DNA of 64,000 bases, taken from Pocillopora verrucosa. Lineage: Eukaryota; Cnidaria; Anthozoa; Scleractinia; Pocilloporidae. This document shows positions 24,501-35,887 of the stretch, piece after piece. The notes beneath the pieces are model-generated. The model did no database searches. It was not told the origin of the DNA and saw only the letters and a program-made list of their open reading frames with translations. Position 1 is the stretch's first letter. Each line of letters opens with the position of its first letter. The translations under genes and the position numbers were made by a program. Location: NCBI RefSeq assembly GCF_036669915.1, contig NC_089321.1:3083316-3147315 (forward strand), written 5' to 3'.

Positions 24501-27500
24501 CTTTAATAATGACGTGCATAGATAACAATGGTCACGTTTTCATCAGTTCCTCGACAAGAGGCTGAAATATCCCCCATATCTCAGATCGCAAACTTAGTTC
24601 CATTTGATTTTTTTTCAAGGGTCTCTTGATAGACGAAAGAGTCGGAATAATTATTTCTTTTCTGTGAAATAAGAGAAGGTACCCTTGGAATAAGAGCTAT
24701 GTAAGGGTAGCTAATGTATAATTTTCCCAATTTTCCCTTTTTTTGCCTCTGTTTTGTTTGTTCTTCTTTATTTCCATAGACACGCATGGTGCCAAGGCTT
24801 AACAATGCTACGGATTTCAGGGGAGTTACGGGAAATTTCACTTAAATTCCTCGACCTGCTCAACGCACAAAGACCTAAAGCCAAGACAGTCGTGATCTGT
24901 TAGCTTAAAGTTTCGGTGACAGGAATTAAAATAACTTACCAAACGATACAGATTATTCCCTGAGACGATGAGTCACGTAGGGCAAAAGTAATTTGATCTA
25001 CGACAATGTTTTCATGATCCAGAATGTTCAGGTTTACTTCTGTAGTGCTTTTCTTAGTCCATAACTTAATGATAACATCATTTATAAATAAGGTGTCTTC
25101 TGGAAAGAAAAGATTGTGAGAGAGATAATGAAACTACTAGGATTTATTTCTGGTGCTTCAATGAGTTGATTTATGAGTAACTCTGTTGGCCCCGCTGCCA
25201 AAGGGATACTATGGCACCTTTGTGCTCTGTGTAAACCTCGATTCCAGTTAGAATGTGGCAGCAATTTTTTCAGTGAGTAAATAGGGACAAAACTGCAGAA
25301 GAAGTTAGACTAATTTTCTCGGGGGCTAATGATAAATACGTATTGGCTTCGTCAAAATTATATAAGGCCTTCAGGTTGCCAGAAAAAATAAAACAACAAA
25401 AACAACAGAAAACAAGATACCAACACGTTGGAAATTTGGTTTTTTCGAATGGCAAAGGCCTCAATTCCGTCCCCTACCTTTAACTGTGGAAACTACATAT
25501 GTTACTAATCATAGATAAAATGAAGTTTCACGAACAAAATAGGCATGATTGAAACTCTCGTGTTCATCGTTGCCTGACCTCGCTCTACGCACCCATGAAA
25601 ATAACCTTGTACAGAAGGCCACTGTTATTTCATGAGGATTGCTTGCGCTCTCTTTAATGGTATAGTGTCCACTTTGTAAAACAATCATCATAATATTCTC
25701 TCAGAAAACAACTGTCGTATTTGGTAAGTTATACCCAGCCAGAGCTAGCCAATGCCCAACTCTCATATCTTGAGAGCGCTGATCGCTCGTAAGTTTCCCC
25801 GATTAGATGGTTCCGCTGCCTTTTCATTAATATGGAGGGTAAAGACATTTCACCCTTAGAAAAGGAAAGCAAGACGACACATAAAATATTCAGTTTAAAG
25901 CATTTTGTTTGACTTGGTACTAACGTTTTGTATTGACATACAAAGAAGATACTGTGAACAGATAACACACAATGTGTAGTTTATAATCAAAAGTAGCCGG
26001 TTCAAAAAGGTCAGCTAACCAATGTAAAATACCATGAAAACATGAGTAATATAAGATAGTGAAAAAACATTGAGAGAAAATCTCAAAAATTAAAAAAGGA
26101 AAAAAAAATAGTAAAGCGGTAGTGCACGAAATAACTACAGGCTTTATTGATTAATTGTTTCAAATAAAGGAGTTCAACAAGACTACTTCGGGACCCTGGT
26201 AATCTAGTGTTAATTACTGAATTGAAAATGTTAGCCACCCTGAAGAGTTCCAAGGCTGACGTTTCGAGCGTTAGTCCTTCGTCAGGGCGATTGGAGGAAT
26301 TGTGGGTTGTGTGTGGGTTTATATGCAGAAAATGGAGCTACCCTTTTGGTGGGGTATGGTGACGAGAAAAAAAGAATAAATTAGTTGAATGAAAAGCACT
26401 AGTTGATACCGTGGGGATTAAGAGTGCCGATTTGGAAGATAAATTTTGTTCTAGTGTTTTGCAGCTCTCCGAGCTGCTAAGATGAAGGGAAAGGCCGCAA
26501 ACTGCCATATGCTGTTTAGAATGATTAGGGAGGTACTTCGGGACCCTGCCGCAAAGTAAGATTAAGATCAGATATGTATGAAACAACATTGAGAGTCGGA
26601 AAATAAACAAGCAGGTAGATAAGCAACCACTTTCTAAAATGAAACCTTCTAGATGGATGAATATTTGTCTCGAAGAAAGTAGTTGCGTGGGTTAAGTGGT
26701 TCTGGATAAAAAGGTTCATTAAAGAAACTTTGAATTTCCCCTGAAACGGGCGGAAATGTTTCACGGTTAATTGAACTTATGTGGCGTGACCGGAACTACG
26801 CGGTGTGGCATGCCGCATAGTATCTGCGGCCATCACTAACTTCATTCCTGTTTCACGGACGTACCGATTACGATGTTAACGTTACAGCAATGGAATGGCT
26901 CAGGGAATCGTAAAAATATTTGTATGTGGGGTACCTTTGTAAGACAAGAAACGGGGGGAAGTCTTCAAACTCCAACATACAGCGATATCCGTTTTAACTA
27001 TAACTTTGCTTTTCTTCCTTGTTTACGGCGCCATTCCGGGAAACACTTGGCCACCGTCATCCCCTAATTTTAAGTTTACGGATGGCCTGTCTTTATCTTA
27101 GATGTCGATCACAACCCCAATGGGCCTTTCAGAACCATGAACGAATTCTCTCCTTGATTCTGTGACCTTTTGGTGAATCTATAGATTCACCAAAATTGCT
27201 CACTTTGTTAAATTGTTCACTTTGAATTCACATTTGAAACTTTGAACATTGCTTCTTCTTTACACTTTTTCTTCAACTGTATGCTTTATTAGGACACCAA
27301 CGTTCTTCCGATACCACTTATGATAAGGGGGACATGGAACGTTTGGACGTTGAAAAGCACCTGTTACCTGCGGTTTATTTGTCTTTTGACTTCAACCGCA
27401 ATCGATCGAAAATTACAACGCACTGAAATACAGAAAAATAGCCTTTCAAATTTCCCTTCTCCTCGCATAATTTTATAATTCCTTTACTACAACCCTGTTG

Positions 27501-27502
27501 AG
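21594..27502. repeat. Tandem segmental duplication, copy 2 (~5.9 kb)
   Basis: Direct repeat of 15669-21586, with a short junction (TTAAATCA) between copies. It keeps about 30 bp near 21757-21777 that copy 1 has lost. It has lost about 110 bp of the CCGTTAGCC minisatellite near 22750-22790, and has gained a short insertion near 27437-27465. Confidence 0.9.
26113..26545 (-). mobile_element. Penelope-like retroelement 3' end, duplicated copy 2
   Basis: Same remnant as at 20207-20660, carried along in the second copy of the 5.9-kb block. The GIY-YIG tail and stop are at 26391 and above, and the GACGTTTCGAGCG box is near 26261. Confidence 0.6.
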
Positions 27503-27504
27503 TT

Positions 27505-27980
27505 CAAGTGACGCAATCTTAACAGCTAACCCAGGGTTCACATGTTATGAATTCTCTTTGGTGGCATATTCTCATGATATCATCTATAAAAATACAGGTC
27601 GCTAATTGCAGCCAGATCCTTAAGGGGGAACTGTTGCTTACAGCTCAGGCCTTACCTGGACTCAATGAAATTGCATAATTATCGTTGATTCGGTTTGTAT
27701 TTGTTGGCAAAGTTCTTGCCGAAACCTCTTGATAAACTGGCTATATTTAGACCAATTATGAACGAAGAAGAACACATGGTTATTTCTGCAACGACAAAAT
27801 TTTTTAGAGATCGTACAAAATTTCCGTTCAGAGAGGTTGAAATAACATTTGCTTCTGTTACCGCAATCCACCCTACAACAGTGGGTTGAATTGCGAGTTC
27901 CGTATACAATAACAAGAATTCAAAACAAAAACAAACTATCCTACTCTTACGTTGGCACGTTAAAAAAATCCTGCCCTTGA
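27505..27980. other. Intergenic, right edge of duplication to gene B promoter
   Basis: Unique sequence without a recognised exon; an open frame at 27695-27889 has no family features. Confidence 0.35.
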
Positions 27981-27986
27981 AATGGT

Positions 27987-27993
27987 ATAAATA
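27987..27993 (+). promoter_or_regulatory. TATA box of beta-trefoil-like gene B
   Basis: GGTATAAATAAG, 82 nt upstream of the ATG at 28069. Spacing is similar in paralogues A and C. Confidence 0.6.
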
Positions 27994-28068
27994 AGACCCT
28001 TGTTCTATGGAAATTTCATTAAAAAATACTTGATTTATTTGAGAAGCAGTGGAAACAAGGTTGTCTAA

Positions 28069-30153
28069 ATGGATTGCAAGAGTATTTTTCTTGTAAGTAG
28101 CTTAGCTGTTTCATTATTGTTATCGTGGCTCCAGACTTAAGCTACGGTACTATGTTTTTCGAAGATTCTTTGATATCATCTACTAATGATCTCCGTCAGT
28201 TTATATTGATGATGCTTGGCATGGCTCTTTAGCCTGGCCAGTAATGGTTGGCTTAACTTTTACAGTGGTAACAACTACGTCCTATTCTACCTTAGCCGTT
28301 GGTCAAGATATATACGATTCTATTTAGAACGGAATCCATCAATGGCCCTCAGCGAATACTGCCTCTAATTGAGGAGTTTTAAGAAAAAAATACTTTTTTA
28401 TAGTATTTTTTTGAAATTGCACTACATGTTGAGAGACAGCGAAATACGAATATTCTGTTCTTCCTTTAGATTTCTGTTATGTGCTCTTTGGAGCTTGTTC
28501 AATTCAGCGAATCAGCACAGGGCAAGAATAGACACATCAGGTCAGCTTTCTGTGGCTGGATAAAAACTAATCGCTGTTTAATGAAGATTGGAAGTTATTC
28601 GGGCAGCACGATCAGAACAAAAGTCAGCATTGATGGTGCCTATACAACAGATCCGGCAACAAGTGAGTATACGCTGATCACCTGAGACTGACTTAAACAT
28701 AACTGAGACTTGAAATTCTAAAATTCGTTTATAACGAATCGGCTTATAGGTTGAAATAAATCTGAAACGGTTCTCTCAACAGCCCATACTTTTAAGCAGC
28801 TTCCTTAAACATTTTTGTCACCTTTACGTCACTGAAAAAATATGTCATTGTCTCTGCTTGAATGCTAAAATTCAAACTTACACAACTCGTTTCGAGATAT
28901 CTACTTTCAACATTGAAAGGGGAGCTCGTAAGGTCCTAAAGCGGTAGTGCATGAAATAACTACAGGTTTTCTTGATTAATTGTTTCAAATAAAGGAGTCC
29001 AACAAGACTACTTCAGGACCCTGGTAATCTAGTGTTAACAACTGAATTGAAAATATAAATTAGCCACCCTAAAGAGTTTAAAGACTGACGTTTCGAGCGT
29101 TAGCCCTTCGTCAGGGTGATCGGAGGAATTGTGGATTGTATGTGGGTTTATGTGCAGAATATCGAGCTGCCCTATTGGTGAGAATATGGTGTCGAAAAAA
29201 CAAGAATAAATTAGTTATATGAAAAGCGCTCGTTGATACCGTGGAGATTAAGAATGCCGATTCGGAAGAAAATTTTGTTCTAGTGTTTTACAGCTTTCCG
29301 TACTGCCTAGATGTAGGGGAATGATGTTATCCAAGACACGAGCTTGCTGACGAAATGATTGTACTTTCTTTCAAGGATTTACTATCGTCACGATCAAGAA
29401 CTCGTCGGGCATGAAAAGAGGAAAATGCATTCAATTTTCAACAAACAGCAAAGTTAAGTATGCGCTGAGGGTCGTCACTATGAGCAATATCATTTTTGAG
29501 GTGAGCGATGCTTATTCATTTGACTACATCATATTCGGATTGAAACACCTGCAAAGTAGGGATTCCTGGACTAAGTAAGAAACGGATTTTCAAAATTAAC
29601 CTTAATTAGTTTGACCAACTTTTAATGATGCGTAAACTGCTTGGTTTCATTTTAAAAAATAAAGATACTTTCTTGTCCCTGGATAACGTATTGTAAACAG
29701 CAGATTTCCTACCCCACTGGGACGTTCTCTTCCCAGAGAACTTCTCTGTTTGATCCTTAAATTAATTGAAACCCATCGAATGCACGCCAGTCTCTGCATG
29801 TGGGGTACATGTGGTTTTTTGGGGGGTTTTTTGTTTTGTTTTTTTTTTACAACAATTTTTCTGAATTAAGATTTGTTCGTAGTTTGTTAGGGATAAGGCA
29901 GGGACATATCTGCTAGAAATTGGCTCATTTCTTATTCTGGTTGCATCCACAGAAGCAGCAGAATGGCTGTCACGACAACATTTCTGATGACTTCGTTTTT
30001 AAAGAATCTAGAATTCGATCCAAAAACAGTTTTACATATACTTATAACTCGAAGTGCCTTGCTGCAAGGAAAGATGGCACGTTATTCTTAAAAACAACTA
30101 ACGATCCAAGCAATGAGCAACAATGCAAATACACTCACCTGAGGTACACATAA
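28069..30153 (+). CDS. Secreted beta-trefoil-like protein B (four exons, 180 aa)
   Basis: Coding exons are 28069..28092, 28470..28662, 29376..29500 and 29953..30153, with intron phases 0, 1, 0. Exon 1 encodes MDCKSIFL; exon 2 continues ISVMCSLELVQFSES. This is a short, less hydrophobic signal peptide than in A or C. Shared family marks are CLMKI (exon 2), TTDPAT at its end, RFTIV, GKCIQF and NIIFE (exon 3), and QQNGC, YTYNSKCLA, DGTLFL and QCKYTHL (exon 4). Compared with C it lacks two exon-2 cysteines (the QRC and RKC positions). A dead Penelope-like tail lies in intron 2, on the opposite strand. The strand pattern and DG-x-L-x-L turn resemble FGF/IL-1-type beta-trefoils; function is unknown. 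Splice sites all fit GT-AG and match the paralogues exactly. Confidence 0.75.
28938..29325 (-). mobile_element. Penelope-like retroelement 3' end inside intron 2 of gene B
   Basis: Closely similar to the tails at 20207 and 26113. It has AAAGCGGTAGTGCATGAAAT at the left edge, a GACGTTTCGAGCG box near 29088 and the GIY-YIG C-terminal remnant at 29211-29325. It stops abruptly at the right, next to the gene B exon 3 acceptor region. Confidence 0.6.
29516..29587 (+). repeat. 72-bp direct repeat, left copy (start of intron 3 of gene B)
   Basis: Begins 16 nt after the exon 3 donor and is nearly identical to 30442-30513. Confidence 0.75.
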
Positions 30154-30415
30154 ATATAAATACAAGTAGACTTGATTTCTACAACTAGCCTATGATCGAT
30201 GGTTAAGGTGATCAGTATTTTTATCTTTATTGTAATCATCATCGTATGTGATGATTTTTATATTAATGTTATCGCTATTTTACATTTGACGATTGTTCAT
30301 ATCAAAGGAGACCTACTTTCAAGATATTTATATAAAAGATTGATGTTGCAACCACATTCGAGTATTTTTTTCTCTTTTTTATGACTTGTACTTAAGACGC
30401 TAAGTTCGAGCCTGT

Positions 30416-30421
30416 AATAAA
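30416..30421 (+). terminator. Poly(A) signal candidate of beta-trefoil-like gene B
   Basis: AATAAA 263 nt after the stop codon at 30153. Confidence 0.4.
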
Positions 30422-30441
30422 TATTTACCCTTTTAACCTAA

Positions 30442-30513
30442 TCATTTGACTACATCATATTCGGATTGAAACACCTGCAAAGTAGTAATTCCTGGACTAA
30501 GTAAGAAACGGAT
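30442..30513 (+). repeat. 72-bp direct repeat, right copy (downstream of gene B)
   Basis: Near-identical to 29516-29587. The two copies bracket exon 4 of gene B and its poly(A) signal. Confidence 0.75.
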
Positions 30514-30514
30514 A

Positions 30515-33500
30515 TTCTCCTTGAATTCTTGTTGTATTTTTTTTGGTGGATCCTATAAGCACACGTAAGAAATATTTTTCGGCATCACCAATAATTTTCC
30601 TATTCTTGGAAATAATTTAGGAGGGAAAGAATCTTGGCTGACACATCGAGTTTTCAAAGAGGTAAACCCCAGATACAACAAAAAATTCAGGTGATAAATA
30701 GACAATACTTTTTAAGGCCGAAAAGCTGGAGCACCAATTGGTTTTATTTGAAACTGCAGCCACTAAAGGTAGCCTTTTGATGTTCTGATATTAATGTGTT
30801 TTGAACATCATATGACGAGTGTGACTATGCCAAAAACTGGTATAAGTATCCTATACTCGGTAGATATACCAGAATAATAATGGCTTACACTTACCGCGAA
30901 TTAGCCAAAGTGGCCAGCCCGCAAGGTCAAGGAACTTGAAGAAGGTAGCCCATAGGAAGAGGTTGTCAATAAGAATTCAAATGATTCAATGTTTTCTTTG
31001 TTTTAGGCACTTGGGCCGATAAGATGGTTCGTGTTATTTAATAACTTGTCCAACCTTACACGTCACTTCCTTTTTCGAAACCGCCCAGAAGAAAAAATCA
31101 GACAAAAGAAAAACGTAAGAACGTGCAGTTTGTCGGCTTAGTTAGGGTCGGAAGAACCCCATTTGATCTGCTTTGTGTTTGTTAAACGAGAATAAAAGAA
31201 GAGATCTCAAATAATCACCCTATTATGTAGCTTCGTCTTTGAGTAAATTTCACTCAACCGAAAGGATGGGCACTGTAAGAAGCTACTACATTTGGCCCAA
31301 ATCATGACAGCTGCGTTGCTCAAAAAAAAAAAATGTCCTTCCATGGTTGATTTACTCCGTACATTTAGGCGTGTTGATTAGCATGGAATCTTTCAACTCA
31401 ACAGTCAATTGTCACAGACGCAGCTGTAAGTAAGACGATGCTAAGGCACCTCTGTTTAAGTGAATGTCTCTACCAGTGATATTTTAAAATGAATATTTTC
31501 CCGGTGAGTTCTTTTGGCTAAAAAAAACAACTGAAATGGAAAGGAAATAGAATGACTGATGTCTCCACAGAAGAAAGCTCTGCCTTACAGAAATGTTTAT
31601 TATTCCTGAACCGGCTTGTCATGATAATCATAAGGTCACCATCTTAGAGATCCAGATTACGCTTCGCTGCGAATACAACAGATCCATATTTTTTTTGCGA
31701 GAACAATAGGCATTCGGCGCGATGTATGAATGACTTTGAGAATAAAAATAAGCGAAAGACAGCTCTATAAACATTGAAATAATGAAGTTCTTTGAGCACA
31801 GAGAGTTTTACAATAACAGTCTCTGGGAAAATCAAAACAAAATGTTGGATTCATGAACATGCATGGTGTTGTTCTTGAACACCACTAAGACGGTCTTACT
31901 TAACAAGTTAGCCTTGCCAAAGTAAACTTGTGCTCTTTGTTTCTAGTTGAAAGCTTAATCAGCGCGGCATGTTCCCCATTAGAGACGGGAAGCGTTGTTT
32001 GTTTTGTTTTTGCCTCTTTTATTCCAAATGGCATTGTTTTTTTGATACATTAAAAACAAATGGCTATTTTGAGAATCCTCCTACGGTTTCCTCGACGTTT
32101 TTTATTTCACCAAGAAGAATGGTCTAGCAGGACGTAGTTTTGGTGAAATTTGAATTGTATAAACCAATAAAAAAATGTAAAAAAGTAAAAAAATGGTGGC
32201 TTTTTTGCTGAATTCAAGTTACTTTGGTCATCATGTAGCTTAACAGCTATCAGTTTCAATCTAACGTAAATTTTATCTTAATTCTTCCATGCGTCAAAAG
32301 TGTCAAAATTTCAGCATGACTGTCAAAAGGGTCTTTCGTTTTCCTCTTAGTAGGTCAGCTCCAATTCGTTTTCTCGACAGGAGCTCATGTAAGAGACACA
32401 CTTGCATATAGGCCGACGCAAAAAGGTGTTTAGAACTAAACCAACCTTAAAATTAAAAAAAAATCTTAACCGGCCCTTTTGGTGGGGATAATTGGATGTT
32501 CTGTCATTCACTGCAACTCACATCTGTTTACGAGCAAAAGGTCTTAAGATGCAAAATCGTCTAATTTCACATTTAATATTTCTTGATCTTTTGTTGATCT
32601 GACGCTTTAGGGTAACCTGTTCCATAAAACTGGGGCAGTAGTAACGAAGGATCAGGCTCTCGTGGTTTACATGGTATTGAAATGGTGCTCTCTAAATCGA
32701 AGAACGCCATTGTTAGTGAGGCGCTGGTACAACGATTTGGTGATTCCTATTATTTGGAGTTCGACTACCTTTCATGCATCGTGGGAACAAATCCTAAGTG
32801 GTGGACACCGGCAGAGTTGCATAATGAATAAAAGCATTGCGTGTTTAAGGCTGCCCTTTAAGGTGAAACCTCTTCCTATGGCCCATCACATGAAATTCAT
32901 CCGCCCACCCCCGCGTGACAAAGAAACTTCTTTGTCTTTTCCGAGATGGAATGATTTTTCCTTTCGCAGATTTTTCGAAAGGTTCTTATGACCAGTTTAA
33001 AGTACGAAAATAGTTGATAGTTGAGTATCCAAAGTATACTTTTATAGAAGAAAATAAGTGAATCTAGGAATGAAATATCCAACAAATAGCTCGACATTTC
33101 TATCACTCATATACTTCAAGAGCGATTTAATCATATAAAATAATAAAGAAATAAATGTGGGATATTCAGCAAAATGTTCCCGCTTAGCCAATCCCCATGG
33201 GATTGTACGATTTAATATCTCTCTTTTTTTAAATTCAGTTTCTGTTCGCAACAATTTTCCACATATCAGTCACGATGGGTCATTTACGATAAGTGGGTCA
33301 AACTTAAAAGAAACGAGAGAATTCAGCAGTTTACCATTGAGGTTTGTTTTCTCAAAGTCAAATTAACTTAGTCGTTTAAACTTAGATTACCTTCATCTGC
33401 CAAAAGATAACATACATTTTGTTAAATTAAAACTAGGTCGGGAACGTCTATCTCCTACACGGCGGACGTCTTTTTGGACATAAGAATTCTGCTTTCGAGG

Positions 33501-35815
33501 GCAAGAAATGTGTGTATGTGAGTTACTCAACTATCATGCCATCGTCGTGTGATGTTAAAAAACAATTATGAATTATTCTGACAGCTCAAAAACGTCCTCT
33601 GTATCCTTCAAGCACGTGCTTGGGTGGCCTTACGTTGGTCGGCAACAAAGAAGGAAGTCTCAGTTACAACGGAAGAGTGTGCCTTTGAACAATAGTAGAG
33701 TCCGACCACTCTTTTCCACTTAGCGTTCCAAGTTCCTGTCTAGTGGGCGGTTGTTTACCCAACAGAAAAGTGTTTCTTTTTTTAACCAAAGTCATCGTCA
33801 CATAAATATTTCAAAACAGGTTGCGAAATTGCCACATATGACCTCAATAATTAGCAGTGCCTGCTTAAGACCAGCTTTGAGGTTTCTATTTAGTCTGAGC
33901 TTCATCTGCTTTGCGCGTCACAGAAGCTTATCAATCTGTAACACTGATGTTCTTTGTTATCGATTCATAAATAGACTTCCTATTGTAGCTCTAACTTCCA
34001 AGTGAGAGTAAGCTAAATTTAAACGCTACTCAGGAGTGTGCTTCAATCCTAGTGTTTCTTATGCTGATAAAGATAAAATAGGATCATCTATCGACGAGCA
34101 TATACAGGCCCCTCGCTTACTGTACATTTCAATTCTCTTTTGTTTATCACCCACTTGGCCCTATGCCACGAGTTCTCTCTTTCCCAAAGCGGATTGACTG
34201 TTAATGGGTTTAAGGAATGATGAAGTTTTAATTTCATAAGGGCGAACATATCGCCAATAATCCTTCATTATCTTTCGAAACGATATCTATAAACGAAATG
34301 AAACTTAAAAAGTTGTTTCTCCTAAGTTCACGCTGTAAGTGAGCCATTGCTACTTGCCCCTGTTTCCTATCAGTTACTGGGTGATGAGAGACACTCTAAG
34401 TGCCAATGACGTAGATGACCCACGTTGGACTGATAACAACCCCTTTAACGGATGTTGCGGTAATTAAGAAAAAGAAAAGGAAACCCACACGCTTTTATGA
34501 AAAAGAACCACGCAAAATTAAGCAACATAGCCCCCTGCCGCGGTTTTGCAGAATTGGACATCAAACACTCTGCAAGTAGTTAGTAACTTATGTTAATGGT
34601 AATAATTAACCGTGACTAAAGTTTGAGCCACGAGCCATTTCATCAGACTTAGAAAGTGACCCGAGCTCCACTTTCAATTAAAATTTCCCCCCTTTCTATT
34701 TTCCAGTGATTTGGTCGTTCTTGTTTCATATTTTCTTTAAGGAGTAGGCCTAGTTAATTTAGGGAAGAAAATATGCATTCTAAATGAAGATAAAGGTCGC
34801 ATGTTTGTACCAAACCTACAGGGATTTTCAACTTAAAATGTACGTTACGCTCAATAGCTGTACTAGGATTTCCTTATAATGGAGTCAAATGTGCGAATTA
34901 CTTCGAACGAATCAAAATGCACATAACTAGAAATTTTTATTATTAATATTATTATAATTATTATTCTGTTTTTCCATTTTTGTTTTCGGGTTTCGTGAAA
35001 TAAGAAGTGGCCAGATCGATACCAAATAAATGTTTGGCCATCTTTACACCTGTATTTGGATGAAGTTACATTGCAGAGAACGATGAACGTTTTGTGCCCA
35101 CAGGTTTGCAAGTATCTTACGCGACAAAGATCATTTTTGTTTCCGACTTATTATATCTTGCCTGTCTAGCTAGCGATACTTTGAGCGCTGGACGAAGAGA
35201 TGGGCGGTGGAGCGTGAATATGAGCGGGGTCTTTAGCGGCTTCGTCGTTCGTCTTTGCGGTTCCGCCGCGCAGCCCTCCAAAGCGCACACAAAACCACCA
35301 GCTACGCGGGCACAAAAAAAAAAGTATTGTTTTTCCTATGATCAGCTTTTTGATGAATGATAATAGAAAAAAATCAACACGCACCCACCTTTTTTGTAAT
35401 TTATAACTCCTTTTCATTACCCCGCCTTTCTAAACAAAGCTTCTCCAAAGTGGGCTAATTGCTTTTCATCTGCATAAATATATCCTGTTTTAATAAAGCT
35501 CCTATATCTGTTGTGATGCATATTGTTATGCTATTGTTTCGCTGTTCCTACTGAAAATTCTCGAGTATTTTCATTATTGCATCAAAGACGTCAGCAAAGC
35601 AATAGATATCGAAAATCAATTCCCAGTCATGATGGATCGTTTTCTTTTCATTCCTTAAGCTTCTTACTCGTCTTCTTAAACCTGGTTGAACAGACGCTTT
35701 CTTAATCCGGGGTAAATCCCCTCCCTGACGTAAAAAGGGGCGGAACTCAATAGGTACCTATGGTGCTTGAACAAATAAGTTTTGTTTTAAAGAAAATTAA
35801 ATCATAATTCTGAAA
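30515..35815. other. Intergenic between gene B and the Ig-domain gene
   Basis: No spliced gene could be supported. An open frame of 109 codons at 32662-32991 has no recognised domain. An ATT-rich simple repeat lies near 34935-34970, and a GC-rich island at about 35195-35315 stands out from the AT-rich surroundings (see findings). Confidence 0.4.
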
Positions 35816-35828
35816 AAGTGTGGGGGGG

Positions 35829-35835
35829 TATAAAT
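35829..35835 (+). promoter_or_regulatory. TATA box of the Ig-domain gene
   Basis: GGGTATAAATTC, 59 nt upstream of the first in-frame ATG (35888). Confidence 0.55.
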
Positions 35836-35887
35836 TCATCAGATTTTAGACGTGAAGTGTAGGCGCGCCAAACCACGCTGTAGAAGC

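Noticed and set aside
32662-32991. 109-codon plus-strand open frame with a transposon-like flavour
   Set aside because: No recognisable domain, signal peptide or conserved splice sites; length is compatible with chance or an old repeat.
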